Source of the DNA: Tetrahymena elliotti 4EA
Lineage: Eukaryota > Ciliophora > Oligohymenophorea > Hymenostomatida > Tetrahymenidae
Direction of reading: 5' to 3'
Assembly (NCBI GenBank): GCA_000231825.2
Contig: JH720396.1
Location: forward strand, 1 to 64,000
Length of the DNA stretch: 64,000 nucleotides
The notes below the pieces were generated by a model. That model searched no databases, was not told where the DNA came from, and saw only the letters and a list, made by a program, of their open reading frames with translations. Below, piece after piece: positions 1 to 14,900 of the stretch; the first letter of the stretch is position 1; each line of letters opens with the position of its first letter. A program made the position numbers and the translations under genes.

Positions 1-454
1 TTTTAAAATATTGTTTAACAAATATTTTTTTAATAAATTTGAGATAAATTTCTAAAAAAATTGAAATGCAAAAAAATATGGATAAAAACGTAATATTTAA
101 ATAACTCAAAAATCATAAAACTGATAAAAATTTAAATATTTAAAATAAAGAATTTTTAATTATTTTTTAGTGAATAGCTTATTAAAATTTGTATTTTATA
201 GCTGGTAATTATTTATTATATATTTGCAGGATTTAGAAAAATTTAGTATTATAATTGTATTTGTATGTAAACATAATTCCTAAGTCTGTAGATAGTTATT
301 CATAATTCTGATTAATTTATAAAGCAAATAATTAAAAAATATTTAAACAAAAATTAAAATTTTGTAAAATCTGAAAGGAAAATTATTGAAATTTTTATAC
401 TAAAAAAGAGGGAAACAAACAATCAATTATAAAAAGAAAAAACAATTAAGCAAA
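1..454. other. AT-rich spacer upstream of the MAP2K-like gene
   Basis: I see no gene here. The sequence is almost entirely A and T with scattered short homopolymer runs. It presumably holds the promoter and 5' leader of the kinase gene that starts near 455, but no motif stands out. Confidence 0.5.
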
Positions 455-2567
<2,113 letters not shown>

Positions 2568-3362
2568 ATTAATCTACTAACTAACTTACAATCAATAATC
2601 ACAATTTTATTAAATATATTAAAATATAAATTGGTTAGTGTTTCTTGGCTCTTTAACTATTCAATAAAAAAAACTCTTCTTTATTAATATATTTGATTAA
2701 GCTAGCATTGTTATCAATTATTCTAGATAGTTAAGAAATAAAGTTTTTTAATAATAAAACTATCATTCTATCTTTAGATATTAACAATTCTTTTGCTAAT
2801 GAATGAATAATTAAAAAACTAGATCCATCCATCCATTTAAACACAAAATAATTATATTTATGGGTATATAAATAATTATTAATATTTATCTCTCATTCTA
2901 ACTTTTCTTAGTATTATCATCTCTGTATTTATAATCCATTTTGTAAATTCCATCAAATTAATATTTTATTCCAATTAAATTCACTTTTTTATCAATTTTC
3001 ATCTTGAAACCAAATAAAATATTCTAACTTTCACCTCATTTCTCAAGTTGAATAGTTCAGTAAACATTAACAATTTTACAAGCAAAAAAATTTGTAGATT
3101 CAGTAAAACCTTTCTTAACTATTTTGAATATTAAAAAAAAACTGATGGTAATAGTGATAATAGTAATTAATTAAGTGCTAAATGATTTATATTCATTCAG
3201 TTTTTAATTCAAAAATTTATTATTACAAGATAATAAAAAAAATTAGATAAATCACATTTATTTTTATCACAAACAACACAATTAAAGCCAATAATCAATT
3301 AAATCAAATTACTTTTTAATAGTAAAAAAATATCAAGTTTATTTTATCAGATAAGCAACATA
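2568..3362. other. AT-rich spacer
   Basis: No gene, RNA or clear repeat is visible. It separates the 3' end of the MAP2K-like gene from the next plus-strand gene and should contain the terminator of the first and the promoter of the second. Confidence 0.5.
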
Positions 3363-4326
3363 ATGTCTAAATCCCTTTGGTCTTAAATGGGAGTTAATCC
3401 CAAAACTTCCTTTTATTACTCTAATGGAACAGGTATATCTTAAATTATTTAGAATAAAAGGCACCCAATTTGAAAAAAATAATTTAGTGTTAAATTTTCC
3501 AATTAACTTGAATGGTTGGTTATTTATCATACATTATATTTAAATTATAGGAAGAGATTCTTATATAATGCATGATAACGGTGGTACTGTAAAAGCAAAA
3601 ACTGGATATGGCTATCCTCAACCAAGTAATGATCAAGATTGATTTAAATTAAATTTAGATTGAAAGCAAAAATAGTGTGGATTTTAGTTTTATTGTTATT
3701 CTTTATTTAAAATGATAGGCAGATACATAAAAACATCTAACGGTCCAAGATTATACAAGCCTTAATCTGATTAAAAAATTGTACATTACATTTCTGATGG
3801 CTCAGGAAGAGACAATTATATTCTGTAAGAATAGCGTTTTATTAAAATGATTATTTCAAAAAAAAAATGTTCAAAATTGAACTAAAATCTTTATGAATAC
3901 AATCAAACAACTAATAGCTAAATAGTTGGTATTAGAGTGTTTATTAAAGATTTTTTATCTTGAAAAGAGTCTTTGATGAAAATATAATTTTTGTTTTTAA
4001 TTAAATTAAAAAAGTGTTAATTCAGGAGGCTTAACAAGTTATACATACAGCTCTAATTTAAAATTTTAAAGAGGATTGAGAGAAGATACAACTCCTTAAT
4101 TTGATCAGATCTAAAAAGCTAAATTATACAATCCTGATTTAAATCGTAGGTAGAGACTTTGGTCAGCATAAAATAGTAGACCTAAAAAAGTAAGCATCCC
4201 ATTTGAATAACAATTAGAAGAAGTTTAAAGAAAAAGATAATCAACACTCCAGTCACGTAAAATTATTAAATTACATACAATTTTAAGTTAATAATTATTA
4301 CCTATTATTTAGTTTACAATTTTTGA
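3363..4326 (+). CDS. Small protein with two SDGSGRD-type repeats, function unknown
   Basis: I do not recognise the family. Proposed exons 3363-3432, 3551-3625, 3719-3824, 4015-4256 and 4313-4326 join in phase and give about 168 residues. The same motif appears twice: FYYSNGTGRDSYI followed by DNGG, and HYISDGSGRDNYI followed by NSGG, each with its own exon junction nearby. The C-terminal third is basic and Gln/Arg-rich (KLYNPDLNRRQRLWS). Small basic proteins with repeated aromatic-Gly motifs are frequent among ciliary microtubule-binding proteins, but that is only an inference. The last intron is tentative: if it is not used, the frame runs on to a TGA near 4531. Confidence 0.65.
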
Positions 4327-5318
4327 ATGGATTTCTTTGACACCTTCTTCTTTAGAATAGCTTCTTACTAATTAAGAGATGTTCAATAAAAATAAATATT
4401 AATCTAAAAATTTTACTAAATAATTTTAATCATTCAGAATATTAACAAAAAATATATTTTTTATTTGTATTCATTAATTTGATAATCTTCAAAAAATCTT
4501 TTTATCTAAATTTTAGATCTATTCATTACTTGTTTGAGAAGAAAAATTAATTAATTATAATTTTTTTATTTCAAACAAAAATTAAAAAAATAAGCTCAAA
4601 AAGCAAACACCCAACAAATATGATGAGGAAAAATAAATAAATGAATTCAATTCCTTTTATTTTAAGCAATCGAAAAAATAAAGTTTAGCCACTTTATAAT
4701 AACACCTTAGTTTTTTATCGGCCTCGAATTCATTTATTTACTTCAAATCAGTTTGTTGATGTAGGGAAATTTTAGCGAAAACATAATTTACCACCTCTTT
4801 TTAAAAAAATCTATTTAAAATCGATCAAAATTTTTATTTAGGATAAAATAATCATCTTTTACCTGATAAGCAATAAAATTAAAGAGAATACATTAATAAC
4901 AGATAAAAGCAATTATAAGATAACCAACAGAAGAGAAACGAAGATAGCCAACTAAATATGATCAAGATAAAAAATATTTAAAAATAAAAATAAAAAAGAT
5001 TAAATTAAATAAATTTAAATAAAAATAATAGATAAAAAAAATAATTAAAAATAAAAAGACAAAAATAAAATTAAATTAAATAAAAGAAAAGAAAAAAAAT
5101 AAATAACAAAAAAATTTTAAAGAATACAGCAACATATTTTTTGCTTTGAGAAGAATTTAAATTTAATAAAAGGAAATAAATTAATATTTAATTAATAAAA
5201 ATATAAATTTCTTTTTTAAACAAATATTTAAATAAAAATATAAATTTTGTAAGAAGGTATTTAATTTTAAGCAAAACAAAAATATAAAGTTGAACATAAA
5301 TTTGAAATAAAATATTTA
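4327..5318. other. Spacer with ambiguous coding-like blocks and an A-rich tract
   Basis: Between about 4560 and 4960 two overlapping plus-strand frames are open with Gln-coding TAA/TAG and look protein-like. One starts at ATG 4621; the other ends at TGA 4757-4759. I cannot decide whether either is an exon or a 3' extension of the preceding gene. From about 4975 to 5115 the plus strand is nearly pure A with scattered T, with very little G or C. Confidence 0.3.
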
Positions 5319-5579
5319 TCAATTTATACGATAGAAATTTCTTTTTTCTTTTAAATCTCTCTATACTTCTTCAAAGCATTTTTCATATTACTTACTTAGC
5401 TAGATGCATGGTTTTTCATATTTGGGATCCATATCAAATGATAAACAATACTAAAAATAATATAAATTAATTTAATGAATTATGTAAAATTTATTAATTT
5501 ATACCTTCATTTAAGGGAAGCGCTCATTGCAAGCTTATTCAGCCTCAGCTAAAATTTAATTTTACTTTCTTGAATCCAT
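5319..5579 (-). CDS. 68-aa twin CX9C (CHCH-type) protein
   Basis: Two exons, 5505-5579 and 5319-5450, with a 54-nt GT...AG intron, give exactly 69 codons ending in TGA. The spliced product has two CX9C pairs: CNERFPQMKYC, split by the intron, and CIQLSKQYEKC. Established knowledge: twin CX9C proteins fold as a helix-turn-helix held by two disulfides and are oxidised by Mia40 in the mitochondrial intermembrane space, where many assist respiratory-complex assembly. The N-terminus is short and has no presequence, as usual for this class. I cannot say which member it is (COX19, CMC and COA types were considered). The frame, the size and the reconstitution of the first CX9C across the splice make the gene call good. 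Confidence 0.8.
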
Positions 5580-6300
5580 TTTTAAATAAAATTATATGTT
5601 TGTTAAAGAAGATTCTATAAGTTAAAACTAATTTGATATTAATTTTCTTTTTTAAATAAATCTTTTTGGTCTAAGAAAATTTAGTTTAATAGATATATGC
5701 AATTTATATATTTTTTGATAGTTCTTGCACAAAAATTGTAATCTCAATCAATAAATATTTTTGAATAAAATATTAAAAATGAAATGAAACAAATTAAGAT
5801 TCAGGTATAATTTAAATGACAGAGAAGTCGTTTGAGTATGAATGTTTGCATGCGCTTATATAAAATGAATAAAAAAAGTATAATTTTGAGACATTTATAG
5901 TTTTTTTTGTATAAAATGTAATGGTTTTAATTAATATTGTTATTTTTATATATTTTTGATTGTTTGTTTTTTTTGTATTTATTTACTCTTGTTATTTAGA
6001 AATTGTGAAAATTTTGTTTAGCATTAATTATAATTTTGATATTTAAGATCATCAATTTATTTGTTAATAGACAATTTTTATTAGAAGAGCTTGGCTTTTT
6101 ATAAAAATGTCTCAGTGAATAGCAGACTGAGGTCTAACTATTTTTATTTAACTAATGGCTCTTCTCACTCTTTTTTTGTTTATATTTACATTTCTTTTCT
6201 CATTAAGGTGCAGTTACTCATTATTAGAATTCCATGTCTTTATTTTAACTTTAGTTGTATGTAAAACCTGTTTTTAAAAATTATAGATTTTCAACAAATA
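5580..6300. other. Spacer between divergently unrelated genes, containing a possible structured RNA
   Basis: This is AT-rich spacer. The only notable content is the nested inverted repeat at 6083-6165, listed separately. No protein-coding exon was found. Confidence 0.5.
6083..6177 (+). ncRNA. Candidate small structured RNA (nested hairpins plus T7)
   Basis: An outer perfect 8-bp inverted repeat, AGAAGAGC (6083-6090) and GCTCTTCT (6158-6165), encloses an inner 6-bp hairpin, CTCAGT (6111-6116) and ACTGAG (6126-6131). A run of seven T follows at 6171-6177, as at the end of RNA polymerase III genes. G+C in the arms is far above the surrounding spacer. I could not match it to U1-U6, SRP, telomerase RNA or a box C/D or H/ACA snoRNA. 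It may be a novel small RNA or only a DNA foldback; the strand is inferred from the T run. Confidence 0.3.
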
Positions 6301-7959
6301 TCAATAGAATAAATTGTGTTTTATTTTACCTCCTATATTATTATTTTAAGTAACCTATTTAACACTTTAAAATGGATCAACTGAATCTATTGGCTATTAA
6401 GTGAAATCCTATTAATTTAAAATAATATTAAGTATCATAATTACAAAAAAGATTTAAAAATTACAATAGGGAAATAGGTGACAAGATTGTCAAGAATTGG
6501 AACAAATGGGGGTCTATATTCTTTTCTTAAAAGAATTTCCCAATCAACATTTTAAAACCATGGATGGCTTTTAACTTCCTAAGCACCATTTTTACCTAAT
6601 CTGTTTTCAGGATTTTTTTACAAAAGCCTGTAAATCAAATCTTTGCATACTAACGAGATGTAATCAGGCATATTAACATCATAATTTTTAATTAATTCAT
6701 ACATAAGTTCTCTATTTTAATTGTAAAATGGAGGTAATCCAGTTAATAACTCAAATATAAGAGCACCTTTTTTAAAAAAATTAAAGAATAATTAAAGTTT
6801 GTAATAACTAAGTGTAAAAAGTATGAATAATTTATGAGGGATAGTTACAGTTGTTTACTACCAAATTAATTTCAATAAATTAATTAAGTTTTAATGTATT
6901 TTAAATTAGTTGATTAATTGATTTATTATTACCTAGTGACCACCAATCTGCTGTCTTTTCATGCCCTTACATAGTAAGAATTTCTGGTGCTAAATACTCT
7001 GGTGTTCCACAAACAGAGTAAGTTTTTTCATGGTCATTCATATTATTTTTTGACAAGCCAAAGTCAGTAATGCGAATGTAACCTTCGAAGTCAATCATAA
7101 CATTTTCAGGTTTAAGGCTATTATAAAAGAAATAAATAATTATCTAATCTAAATGTAAATATTATTATTAGGTTTTCTTTGAAATGTAAACTGCTACGTT
7201 GTTACTCTTTATCCACACATTTTGATTTTAGTAATTGTTAACTAATTCCTTAGCTTTTTCAAAATACTTCTAAAAATATCAAAGCTGATTTACATTTTAT
7301 TGAAGAAGAAGTTCTCATTTCGTATTTTGTAAATTATATTTTAGCATAAATGGTTCTTAAGTGTGTTATTGCTATTGTATGATTTGCAAAATTAGGGAAA
7401 AGCTAAAGTTCAAACGCAGCAAGATAAAGCTAAAAAAAAATACTAAATTTAATTTACTCTCTATATATAATGTTCAAAGAATGGAGATGCTCTATTGCAA
7501 GTACAATCTATGCAATATAAAAACGTGTCCTTTTGAATTAAATTAAAAATAAATGTTAGTATGCTTGAATTAAGAACTAATAATGTATACTTACTAGTCT
7601 TCAGTAAATCTTTATGCTTTATGCAATAAGTTAAAAAGCTCTCCTCCAGGACAGTATTCAAGAACAAAGTATAGTTTTTCAATGTTCTAGAAAGAATAAT
7701 GAAGTTTAATAACAAAGGGATGGTTCACACCTACTAATATATTTCTTTCTGCTATAACGTTATCAACATGTCTTTGCTTCTCTAACTTAGATTTCTTTAA
7801 TACTTTAATTGCATAAAATTTTCCATTATCTTTCTTCTTAACTAAAATGACTTTTGCAAAGCTACCCTTTCCCAATACTGTTTTCATAGCAAAATCCTCA
7901 ATAACCATCTTCTTATCAGGGTTATTGTAATTCATGTATTAGTTATTTTCCATATCCAT
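6301..7959 (-). CDS. AGC-family serine/threonine protein kinase
   Basis: Five exons (7595-7959, 7458-7529, 6933-7117, 6465-6766, 6301-6408) total 1032 nt, or 343 aa plus stop. Conserved elements in order are glycine loop [25 protein letters not shown], the catalytic loop IIYRDLKPEN reconstituted across a 340-nt intron, ITDFGLS, the T-loop [19 protein letters not shown] and an AGC tail with [10 protein letters not shown], then [12 protein letters not shown]. Size and lack of any extra N-terminal domain resemble PKA catalytic subunits or a bare S6K/AKT-type kinase; no PH or other targeting domain is present. An in-frame ATG at 7935 is an alternative start, and the frame stays open upstream of 7959. 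It would act in cytoplasmic second-messenger or growth signalling. All catalytic residues are intact. Confidence 0.92.
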
Positions 7960-9548
7960 TTTCGCTAAATTTTCTAAAATGTTTTTTTTTCGTTGATTTA
8001 TTTTTTTAGAATTAAAGATTGATTGAATGTGTTCTTTCAACAATACTTCCTTTTTTATAATAATTAATGTATATTTCAATATCTAGTCAAATTGCTTTTC
8101 TTAGTATTATTCTTTTACTTCTTGTGTATAATTAACTATAAATTAATTATTTTTTTGATAATTAGTTTTTTTGAATTTTTTAGGTTCTGTTTTGCTGCTA
8201 TTAATTTTTTCGTTTAACTTAGAATTAACAAATTTTTTAATCAATAAGAATAGGATTAATCAATAAGCTGTCTAATTTACAATATTTAGTATTATAATAT
8301 TTATATTAATATTCTATTAATATTCCTTATCATTAATTATCTATCACCTCTTTCAATGATTATATATCCTTTCTCTTTTTAAAGATAGTAGCAAAAAAGT
8401 ATTGATTGTAACCTATAATGACTTTATAAATCAAGAATACAATTGCTATTTATATCATCTGATTTCAAATCATTATTGATATTTTTTATTATTCTTTAAA
8501 TCATTCAATTTACTCATTATTTCTTTATTTCATTTTTTGAATTTAAATTAAAATAAAAGATTTGTACTATAATTGAGGAGAATAATAAATTTTTAATAAA
8601 AATCTTGAAATCTTTTAGGGTTATCTGAACTATCTATCTATCAATCTTTGTTGTTACTCCAAATTTTATTATTAATAATCTTTTTAATCAAAAAATAATA
8701 AATTTTACAATTATTGTCAGGTAACTAAATCTTTAAAAGTTTTATTGATAAATTTTTTTTTAATATCTACAATTCTTTAAAATCGTCTTAAATAAAACCT
8801 AATTTAAATTTACAATTTTTTATGATCAACAAATTGTTTACCTTTTTAAAGAAATAAAACTACTGTTTTATCATTATTATTTTAAAATAATTAGATTTTA
8901 ATACAATTTAAAAGCTTAGAAATATTTGATAATTCTCATAAAAATATAGACAAAGTGAAAATTAAAAAAAGAGCTCTATTTAATATATTAAATTTAATTC
9001 TTCATAGACTTAGGTGATTTGCAATTTTTTAGTAAAAATTGGTTTTCCTTTTTAAGAAATAAAGTAGATATTGAATTAAAATTTAAAAAGTGATCTACTT
9101 TTAATAAATTAGAATATTTTTTGGATATTTTTATGACAATTATTTAATTTATTTCTTCAAATTTTATAGTTTGTTAATAAAAACTGATTTTATGTTTAAT
9201 TTTAAATCATATCAAAATTTTTATTTGAACCAAAATCAATGATTATTTTCTCCAAATTTAAGAAAATAATTTTTATTTTTACAAAATTTGTTATTTCAAA
9301 TAAACTCAAACACAAACAAATATGGTTATTTATGCTTTAAATTTATTTTGATAAAAATAAAAGCAGCTCTAAATATGGATTAGTGGTATCCATTTATTTT
9401 TAATCATATAAATTTTACAAAGTTATAGATTTGGCAATATCTTATAGAATATCATTTGATCTCAACATTCATTAATAAAATATTGGCCAATCAAAAATTA
9501 TTAAATTTATATTATTCACTCAGTTAGAAAAGAAGCAAACATTATTAA
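7960..9548. other. Long AT-rich spacer
   Basis: About 1.6 kb with no supported gene or RNA. It lies between the 5' ends of two divergently transcribed genes, so both promoters should be here, but no conserved element can be picked out by eye. Confidence 0.5.
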
Positions 9549-11183
9549 ATGTCTAGATCTTTGAATCATTAGTAGAGTAAAACCTCTGGCAGAAGTAACT
9601 CTCTATCTGGAAGACATTATATGAAAATTGGGAGAAACATTACAAAAACTATTTTTTCTCCTTTAAAAACTTAAGAAGAATAGAATCTTAAAGATATCTA
9701 AAAGAAAGAAGAATAATTATTTGAAACATTTATTGATACTCCATTTTCTTTAGATTTTTTAAAAAATCAGCAAGAAAACTCAAAATATTCAATCCCTAAG
9801 AATAATAATCTAAAAAAGAAACCTGTTTCAGCTTTAAATTAGCACTCAGGTAGTATAGATGGTAATTATATGAAATAGAATGCGAAATGGAATCCTGATG
9901 ATAGTGTTAGTAATGATGAAGAGGATAATAGTCAAGAAAATCTTTTAAAATTATAAAGAAAATTAAAAAGAAAAAGAAAAGAAATGGCTGTATTTAAATC
10001 AGTTGAAAGAAATATATTGCCTAGCTGGGTGAAAGCAAAGTAGCCAGAAAAAAATTATGAATTTAATTACTAAATTGATTTGAGTCCTGTAAAGGCTAAA
10101 TCCCCAAATGCATTTATTTCTAAATAATAAAATTTCTCCTTAAAAAGAAAAAGCCCTCAACCTAGGCCTTATGATCCTAATATAACTGTTCAAATTTGTA
10201 ATAAAAATCCCTTAGTAAAAATTGATTAGTTTTCTTAATCATTAGTCTAATTTAACATGGATAATAATGATGTTTATATCAATCAAATTGATGGATTTCC
10301 ATAGGGTCAGTTCAATAGAAATATAGAATCTACAAACTAATAATAAACGCCAAAGGGTAAAGTTATTAAAGAATTAAATAACATATAAAATTCCTAGGGA
10401 ATTCAAAACATTTCAAGACCTACAAGAGCATTTTTAAGTGTAAATAACAGCAGAAATAATTCTCCAAATAGCAGATTAAGTATATAAATGGATCTAAAAT
10501 AAAATATAAACGAATCTCCTAAAGTTTAAAATAATGATTTAACTCAAAGAAATGCTTATAATTCCACAGTAGGCTCTACTTGCTATCAAACTAATTATGA
10601 GAATAAAAGTAACAATTAAAAAAGAGTTGAGTATAATTTCAATGAATTAAGCTTTTTAGAAGAGCTAGAATATAATTAGACCTTAGAGAGACAGAGATAA
10701 AAGTAAACTAATATTCCTTAAATAGGAAAATATTCAATTAGAAAACCACTTTTTAACCCTCAAAATACTAGTAATGAAATATTTACTCAAGATTTAGTCA
10801 GAGAGAAATTTATTAACTAGTAACAACAAATCTCCAAAATTAGAGATTTTTCAGCATAAGTATCAAGAAAATAGCTATTCTCATCTGACAGAAGATCACC
10901 TGATTAAGGCTATTACAACTAAAATTATAAATTATTAGAAAAAAATGCAAATAATATACTTGTAAATATATCTAAGTCCCCTCCACGTAAAACTATTATG
11001 ACTTTAGAGTAATATCCTGCATAGCATGTACTTTTAGATTACTAAATAGATAAGATACCACTTTAAAATACTAAAACATTAGCTAATTTTTCTAAAATGG
11101 TAGGGAGAAAAGGTGATTTTTTCTAATAAAATTAAATTATTGCTCAAACTATACAAAATAGACCTTATGGTTTTAAAATTTGA
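9549..11183 (+). CDS. Intronless 544-aa Ser/Asn/Gln/Lys-rich protein, unknown
   Basis: A single open frame in code 6 runs from ATG 9549 to TGA 11181-11183, 545 codons, with many TAA/TAG read as Gln. I do not recognise a domain. The N-terminus is Ser/Arg-rich (SGRSNSLSGRHYMK) and is followed by an acidic/basic stretch (SVSNDEEDNSQEN, then KRKRKEM). The rest is disordered-looking, with Ser-Pro sites (ILPSW, SPVKAKSP, SPPRKTI). There is no signal peptide or membrane segment. The length of the TGA-free frame, its codon mix and the ordered acidic and basic blocks argue for a real gene; function cannot be inferred. Confidence 0.8.
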
Positions 11184-11942
11184 ATTAGTTACATTTTAAA
11201 TAAAAAATATTCCCATTTTTAAAAACTAAAAAACTTAATAATTCATAATAAATTAAAAGCTTTTAAACAAAGCAAATTAAAAATTAGTTTTTATAATCAT
11301 TTCAATATTAGAATGAAATTATTTATTTTATCTATTTTTCCACTATTATAATTACGAATTTTTAATAAATTAATTTTTATCCATAATCTGTTTTTAAAAT
11401 CTTAAAATATTATATTTGTATTGACTTTATATCTTCATTAATTCTCTAAAACCCTCCTTAAAATAATTTCATTAAAATTTAGTTAGAAATTTATGAAGGA
11501 GAAAACTTTTGTTGATTTATGATTTTTAAATTAAAATTAAAATATTTTTAAAAATAATAATTTTCCAGAATTAAGATTTAAACAAATATGAAAATAAAAA
11601 TAGAAGAATCAAATTATGGAGTGATTGTTTATTTACTAATGGTAAGTTGTATCTAATTCTTAAAAATGTAAAAGAAATTTGTGTATTTAAAGTATCAAGC
11701 CTTGAATACATAAAATTAATTAATTTATTAAAAATTATAGATTGTGGTTTGGGTTCTTCAAATTTGTTTTAGGTTATTTCCATTTTAAATGAATAATTAA
11801 CCAATCAAAATAAGAAATCATAAAATTTGTTAATTTTAGAGATATTTCAATCACCAATTAAATTTTATTAATTTTCTAACATCAAATCTATTTGTTAAAA
11901 TCTTTTGCAAATACAAATAAAAAGTAGTCATAGAAAGAATTT
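11184..11942. other. Spacer with a possible 5' exon of the next gene
   Basis: Mostly AT-rich. At 11588-11641 there is an ATG-initiated 18-codon stretch followed by GTAAGT. An acceptor near 11925 (AAATAAAAAG) would join it in phase to codons just upstream of the ATG at 11943. This could be exon 1 of the downstream gene, but the evidence is only splice-site quality and frame. Confidence 0.35.
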
Positions 11943-14900
11943 ATGAATCTGGGAAATTACAATAACGTATTTTATAAGTCACGTAGAAGGATAAATAAAA
12001 GTTTAAATGGGGGTAATTATGCAGTATACTTAAATGAATTTAAAAGTACCTCTTCAACTAGAAATACTTCCCCTAATTAAGCATCATTTAAAGCAAATAA
12101 CAATATTGCAAATTTAAAATTGCCTTCTGATTTAAGTAGTACAAATGGCTATATGATATATCCTAAAAGTTTATAAATCTCCCCTAACTCTTAACAAAAT
12201 AAGAATTCCATTTATCAGTCTCCATACAAATTTATCCCTAAAAAAAAGAAAGATGATTTTGATATTTAAGAGCAAATAAATACAACTTCTAATAGTGAAT
12301 CTAAATATTAAAAAAGATACTTCAAGAGTGCTCTTGATAACTATGACAACATTCCAACTAGAAGAGATCAAAATAGAATGAACTATGAAGATTAAAAATA
12401 AGCCATATTACTACCATCTATTATTAAAGAAAGAGAATAAAATGGTTATAAAAATTATGAAATAAATCTTGATCCAGAATCAGAAAATTAGATTAATATA
12501 AAAGATCGAGTTGATGCTTCATATGAGTTTTTTCAAAAAATAATAAGAGAAGTTAGAAAGAACTCTGAATTTAAAAAAGAACTAGAAGAAGAATTCCACA
12601 GAACAAGCAATAGCAAAAAGAGAAATAGAACTATTGACAACTATGAAAAGGATTTAGATGATAATATGTACCTTCGAGGTTCAAAGTAGAAAGAGTATTC
12701 TCTTTCAGGAATTAAAAGTGTTAGATATTCCAAAGATTCAATAGATGAGTCTTTAAAGAAGCCAGATTCTAAATTGAATTCTTTAAGGGTATCCAAATAT
12801 AAATATCAATAAACTAGGTTGAATAAAACAGAAATGACTGAAATTGATGATTTCGAATAAGATTAAGAATATTAAAAACAAGTAAATTTTACAAATTAAC
12901 CTAAAAGCTATAGAAATGAGAACAAACTAAATAGTATTGATTAGGATATTATTTCACTTAATAATAACAATTATATTCTATTTGGGTTAGAAAGTAATAA
13001 AAAGTACAGATAAAATAAATACTCTTCACCACTAAACAAAGATAGTTAATAAATTTATTAAATAAGAAACAAAGATGAAATTTCAGAAGTTTACAAAAAA
13101 TTAATTTAGAATAAAAGAAGTGTCAATCTTCCATCAAATAGTTTAAAATCACCTTCGTAATTAAGTCCTTTAAAAGCTTCATATGATAAAAAGAAAAAGA
13201 ACAGTATTGATGATTTTGAAGATAATTAAATAAATGAAATAACAAATGATCGAAATAACTCTGAAATATTAAATGGTAAAGTCTTTAAAAATGATTTGGT
13301 AAGAAGATATAAAGAAATCTTGGGTCATAATAATCTTACAAAAGACGAACTTTCAGAAACTAAATAAAAAGCTTTTGACCTAACTCATACTTACTATTCC
13401 TAGAAGCTGAGTTTACTTGAGAAATAATTGAGAAGAAAAAAAACTGAGAATGAGCTCCTAGAAAATAGATTTGATGAGACTTTAACAAACTACAAACTGT
13501 AAACAGCAACTGAATAGAGCAAGATCAAATAAAGCAGACATAGTAAACAACTTGGTACTCTAAGTAATGAATCTAGAAACTAGTCATCTGAGCAGAATAA
13601 CTTAAATAACTAAGATAATACTGTATTATGTTAAGAAGATGAAGATTTAAAAATGGAAGTTTGCATGAAATGTAATAGCAAAGATATTGTTTAATAAGTG
13701 GAGGAAGGAAAAGAAATAAAGCTAGAATGCCAAATCGAAATAAAGAGCACTGATTTATCATAACTTAGAAGGAGATCTTCAAACATGATAGATATAATAT
13801 TTGTAATTGATAATGTAGATAAATTAATGAATAATAAATATTGGTAGATCTTAGAGTTTATTAAAGCAATGCTAAGGGAATTAGATGACAAAGACTAAGT
13901 ATGTCTTTTAGTTTAGAATAATCTTTCCGAAGATTTTGAATAACTTTAAGAGTTAAATACTGAAAACAGAAAGCTTTTTTTAAAAATATTAGAAAAAATT
14001 CCTACAGTTCCATAATCATCCATATATAGTTTGCTGCTACATGCATACAAGATCACTCAATAAAAAGAAAATAAATGTAGATTTTCTCATATTTTTGCAT
14101 TTGGTGATTGTCAAAGTATTAGTGTTTATCAAAAAGTTAATTAGAACCTCAAAAATCAACTTTCTTCTCACCCATTTAAAACAACTTAAAGAAATATCTA
14201 AAATGTATCATTCTTAAATTCTCAATAAATTTATTACAACTAAATTGAAGAAACCTCAACTATTTCTAAATATTTTTGTCTAGAACCTATCAAAAATGTT
14301 AGTAGTTTAACTTTAACTGATGATATATTTGATTTTTGTAACACCCAAGATCAACTTAACACATAAAAAAATATTAATAATCTGTAAGGGCAAACTCAAA
14401 CAAACTCAAATACTATAAACTAATAAAACAATTTGACAAATAATTAAAATGTGTAAACTACTGTAAACACTAATTAACTTAACAATAACACTAACAGCCC
14501 TAATAAAAATTAAAATAATAACAGTACTATCAAAAACAATATTTAGTTAAATAATAGTTAGAATAATTAAGTATCTAATACAACAAATTAATCATAAAAT
14601 AGCCCATAAAAAGCATAAAATTAAATAAATTCATCTGATCAACAAAATAAAGATTAATGTTAATAATTAGCATAAAAAAATTAACCTTTAGCTTAGCAGA
14701 ACGAAGGACCAAATAACTAAAAAATTAAGTAAGATTTAAGAGATAACAAAAATAATCTTTCAGATATTATGGAAAAAAATGAAGAGGAAAATCTTCATAG
14801 TTCAAGATAAACATTTTACAGAAATCCTGAAAACAAAGAAAAGCTTACTCAAATAAATTCTCTCTGCAAGCAAATCTTATAACAAACTCTAAATGTAATT

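Noticed and set aside
7118..7457. Apparent loss of the HRD catalytic loop in the AGC kinase
   Set aside because: A first reading took intron sequence as exon. The true 72-nt exon 7458-7529 ends in ATATATAGAGA and splices to CCTTAAACC, restoring YRDLKPEN.
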